A DNA stretch of 64,000 nucleotides from Salipiger abyssi (GTDB taxonomy: Bacteria > Pseudomonadota > Alphaproteobacteria > Rhodobacterales > Rhodobacteraceae): positions 86,025 through 150,024 of the forward strand of contig NZ_JAEKIS010000013.1 in the NCBI RefSeq assembly GCF_017311415.1. Reading direction: 5' to 3'. This document shows, in pieces, positions 62,299 through 64,000 of the stretch. A program made the translations under genes and the position numbers. Each line of letters starts with the position of its first letter. Position 1 is the first letter of the stretch. The notes beneath the pieces were generated by a model. It did not search any database, was not told the DNA's origin, and was given only the letters and a program-made list of their open reading frames with translations.

Positions 62299-63591
62299 AT
62301 GGAATGGATGCTTGTTTTGATGGCGTCGCTGGTGGGCGCGGCGGCATTCGGGTTTGGCGACTCGAACGATGACGATGACGACGGCGACGAGGTGACGCAC
62401 GAAGACGACCTGGTCGACGACATGCCGGACCAGGGCGGCGAGACGCCCGAGGAGCCGGTGGACATGCCCGACGATCCCGAAGACCCCGAAGAAACGCCGG
62501 AGGATCCTGCCACCACCTATGGCAACAGTTTCCAGCTTACCCAGCTCGACGACGGGACCAGCGTCCTCGCCGGAACCGACGGCAACGATACCATCACGGA
62601 TTACCGGGATCTCGCGGCGGACGAACTGGCCGGAAATGCAGAAAGCCTGCTCGGCGGAGACGGCGACGACGAGATCGACATTCACGACAACGGATCTCTG
62701 CTGCGGCCGTCCGATCTCCGGGAGTTCACCGCGGACGGACAGGACGGCGACGACACGCTGCGCGCAATCAGCTACGAGAGCGGTATCATCCTGCGCGGCG
62801 GCGAAGGTGACGACAGGCTCATCGGCGAAGCGGTCACGCTCTATGGCGACGACGGCGACGATTATCTCGAAAGCACCCCGTTCAGCGGCGAAGAGTTCGG
62901 TATCCAGACGGTCGATGGCGGCGCCGGAGACGACGTGATCAACGCGCTCGAAGGCTTCGCCGACATCGACGGCGGGACCGGCGACGATTATGTCGCGGTC
63001 AGGCATTACTCCATGGTGTCGGCCGGCGATGGCGACGATTATGTCAGGGTTCTCGACCAGGACACCACCATTGATGGCGGCGATGGCAACGATACCATCT
63101 GGGCCGATCTGGATCTCGGACCGAGCGAGACACCCAACGCCGCCATCGGTGGCAACAGCTATGCGACGGAAACCGACTACGAGATAGACCTGACTGGCGG
63201 CGATGGCGCGGACATGTTCGATATGTCGATCTCGCTCAACCATGTTGACAGCGAAAACGACGCGCCCATGCTGGTGGCCCGGATCACCGATTTCGATCCG
63301 GCAGAGGACATGCTGATCCTCACTCTCGACGTAAACAGCGTGACGACAGGCGATTTTGCCCAGGATTACGACCGCCTGCTCTCTTGGGGCGAGCTAGGCG
63401 ATATCGGCGCCCCGACGATGAATGAGTCCCTTGAGGTCAGCTCGATCGAGGTCGGCCCGGACGACGCCTATACAGATATCGTCCTCAATGGCACCGGATC
63501 GACGCTTGAGGGCAGCTACACACGCGAATTCATCGTCCGTGTCGACGGCGTCGCGCTCGGAGAAGGGGATTTCGTCGTCGCCACGCCATGA
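62299..63591 (+). CDS. Acidic RTX-type calcium-binding protein
   Basis: A 430-aa protein. An N-terminal hydrophobic segment (about 2-19) is followed by a very acidic Asp/Glu/Pro linker (20-75), then RTX nonapeptide-like repeats (GGDGDDEI, GGEGDDRL, GGAGDDVI, GGTGDDYV, GGDGNDTI, GGDGADMF). The C-terminal 120 residues look like a folded beta domain. RTX proteins bind calcium outside the cell and usually leave by a type I system, none of which is encoded here. The ATG at 62299 starts the hydrophobic segment; the N-terminal helix suggests anchoring instead. Confidence 0.8.
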   Translation: MEWMLVLMASLVGAAAFGFGDSNDDDDDGDEVTHEDDLVDDMPDQGGETPEEPVDMPDDPEDPEETPEDPATTYGNSFQLTQLDDGTSVLAGTDGNDTITDYRDLAADELAGNAESLLGGDGDDEIDIHDNGSLLRPSDLREFTADGQDGDDTLRAISYESGIILRGGEGDDRLIGEAVTLYGDDGDDYLESTPFSGEEFGIQTVDGGAGDDVINALEGFADIDGGTGDDYVAVRHYSMVSAGDGDDYVRVLDQDTTIDGGDGNDTIWADLDLGPSETPNAAIGGNSYATETDYEIDLTGGDGADMFDMSISLNHVDSENDAPMLVARITDFDPAEDMLILTLDVNSVTTGDFAQDYDRLLSWGELGDIGAPTMNESLEVSSIEVGPDDAYTDIVLNGTGSTLEGSYTREFIVRVDGVALGEGDFVVATP

Positions 63592-63732
63592 CGATGGTCC
63601 GCGTCCCGGGCACACGCCACATTCCGCACCGGCCGCTGCGACCGATGCGGAAACATCGCGTTCGGACCATCGGCCGAGCCAACGATCCACCACATCCCGC
63701 AGCTTCATCTTTCCCCAAGGGTCTATTCCAGC

Positions 63733-64000
63733 TCAGCGCCTGAGCGGTTTTATTCTGCACGATCTGAGCAGGAGTTTATAGAGGTTCTGATCGCGTGTGT
63801 TGAAGCGGAATTCAGTCTCCTTGAGAAAGACGGGAAAGCTGGTTTTTCGTAGCCCGTTGAATTTCTGATGTCGGCGCTTGACGTAGCTCCAGAAGCTTTC
63901 GATGCCGTTGATATGGACACCGTTTCTGGCGAACTGAGCCTTGCCGTGATTGATCCGGTGATGGCGCTTGAAGCCGGCCTCGACCAGACCGTCATAGGAG
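63733..64000 (-). mobile_element. IS1595-family transposase, C-terminal part, cut by window edge
   Basis: The minus-strand frame reads ...INGIESFWSYVKRRHQKFNG, then LRKTSFPVFLKETEFRFNTRDQNLYKLLL, ending at the stop at 63733. These residues are the C-terminal DDE region (INGIESFWS with the catalytic Glu) of IS1595/ISXO2-like transposases. About 89 codons are visible; the rest is beyond the right edge. The sequence GGGTCTATTCCAGC just outside the stop (about 63719-63733) is a candidate terminal inverted repeat. Confidence 0.85.

Overview
The window is a gene-dense, high-GC stretch of alphaproteobacterial chromosome. Its content points to Rhodobacterales (Roseobacter group, Rhodobacteraceae/Roseobacteraceae). 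It holds SciP and ChpT of the CckA-ChpT-CtrA relay, an endolysin/holin pair resembling the gene-transfer-agent lysis cassette, ornithine-lipid genes olsBA, a fused indolepyruvate ferredoxin oxidoreductase, system-I cytochrome c maturation genes (ccmE/F/H) and an upper Entner-Doudoroff operon (zwf-pgl-pgi). Nothing suggests a plasmid. Mobile DNA is limited to an IS1595-type transposase end at the right edge and short interspersed palindromic repeats. No CRISPR array was seen.

Layout. 1-11 kb: sciP (partial), mnmA, a cobK/AlkA-glycosylase/esterase operon, an MFS transporter, an enoyl-CoA hydratase, ccmF-ccmH, the endolysin-holin pair and a cupin gene. 11-20 kb: a secreted PRC-barrel protein, zwf-pgl-pgi under a LacI-type palindrome, nucleoside hydrolase plus GNAT, pirin and SelO. 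20-30 kb: a TerB-like protein, an EamA exporter, a polyamine-type ABC transporter without a binding protein, a Na+/H+ antiporter, dgt, erpA and a YegD-like Hsp70. 30-33 kb: the most unusual segment, in which a protein made of exact 20-residue MFTSGAAP-type repeats lies upstream of an unrecognised 353-aa helical protein that is translationally coupled to an EamA exporter. The AT-rich leader of this segment carries DnaA-box-like sites. 33-46 kb: xthA, bolA-grxD, a GNAT gene flanked by two identical-arm palindromes, ccmE, murI, the ior gene and a divergent LysR gene, a candidate sRNA, a methyltransferase, purL, a structured RNA-like gap, a second LysR gene and a small membrane protein. 46-57 kb: M32 carboxypeptidase with ctaA, trmJ, a TfoX-N protein, a ThiE-like protein, olsBA, a DUF3553 protein, chpT, proA/proB split by a repeat, and obgE. 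57-64 kb: two tRNA-Asp genes, a sparse region, a membrane LytTR regulator, sufT-like/maa/sufA-like genes, tpiA, an RTX-type acidic protein and the IS1595 transposase end.

Themes. (i) CtrA circuitry: sciP, chpT and the lysis cassette lie in one window, with CtrA-like sites near sciP and olsB. (ii) Fe-S cluster delivery: ErpA, BolA-Grx4, and a SufT-like/SufA-like pair. (iii) Respiratory heme biogenesis: CcmE/F/H and CtaA. (iv) Central carbon flow: Zwf, Pgl, Pgi and TpiA. Many neighbouring genes share 4-bp ATGA/GTGA overlaps, which were used to fix starts. All assignments come from reading the sequence and from recalled family motifs. No database search was run.
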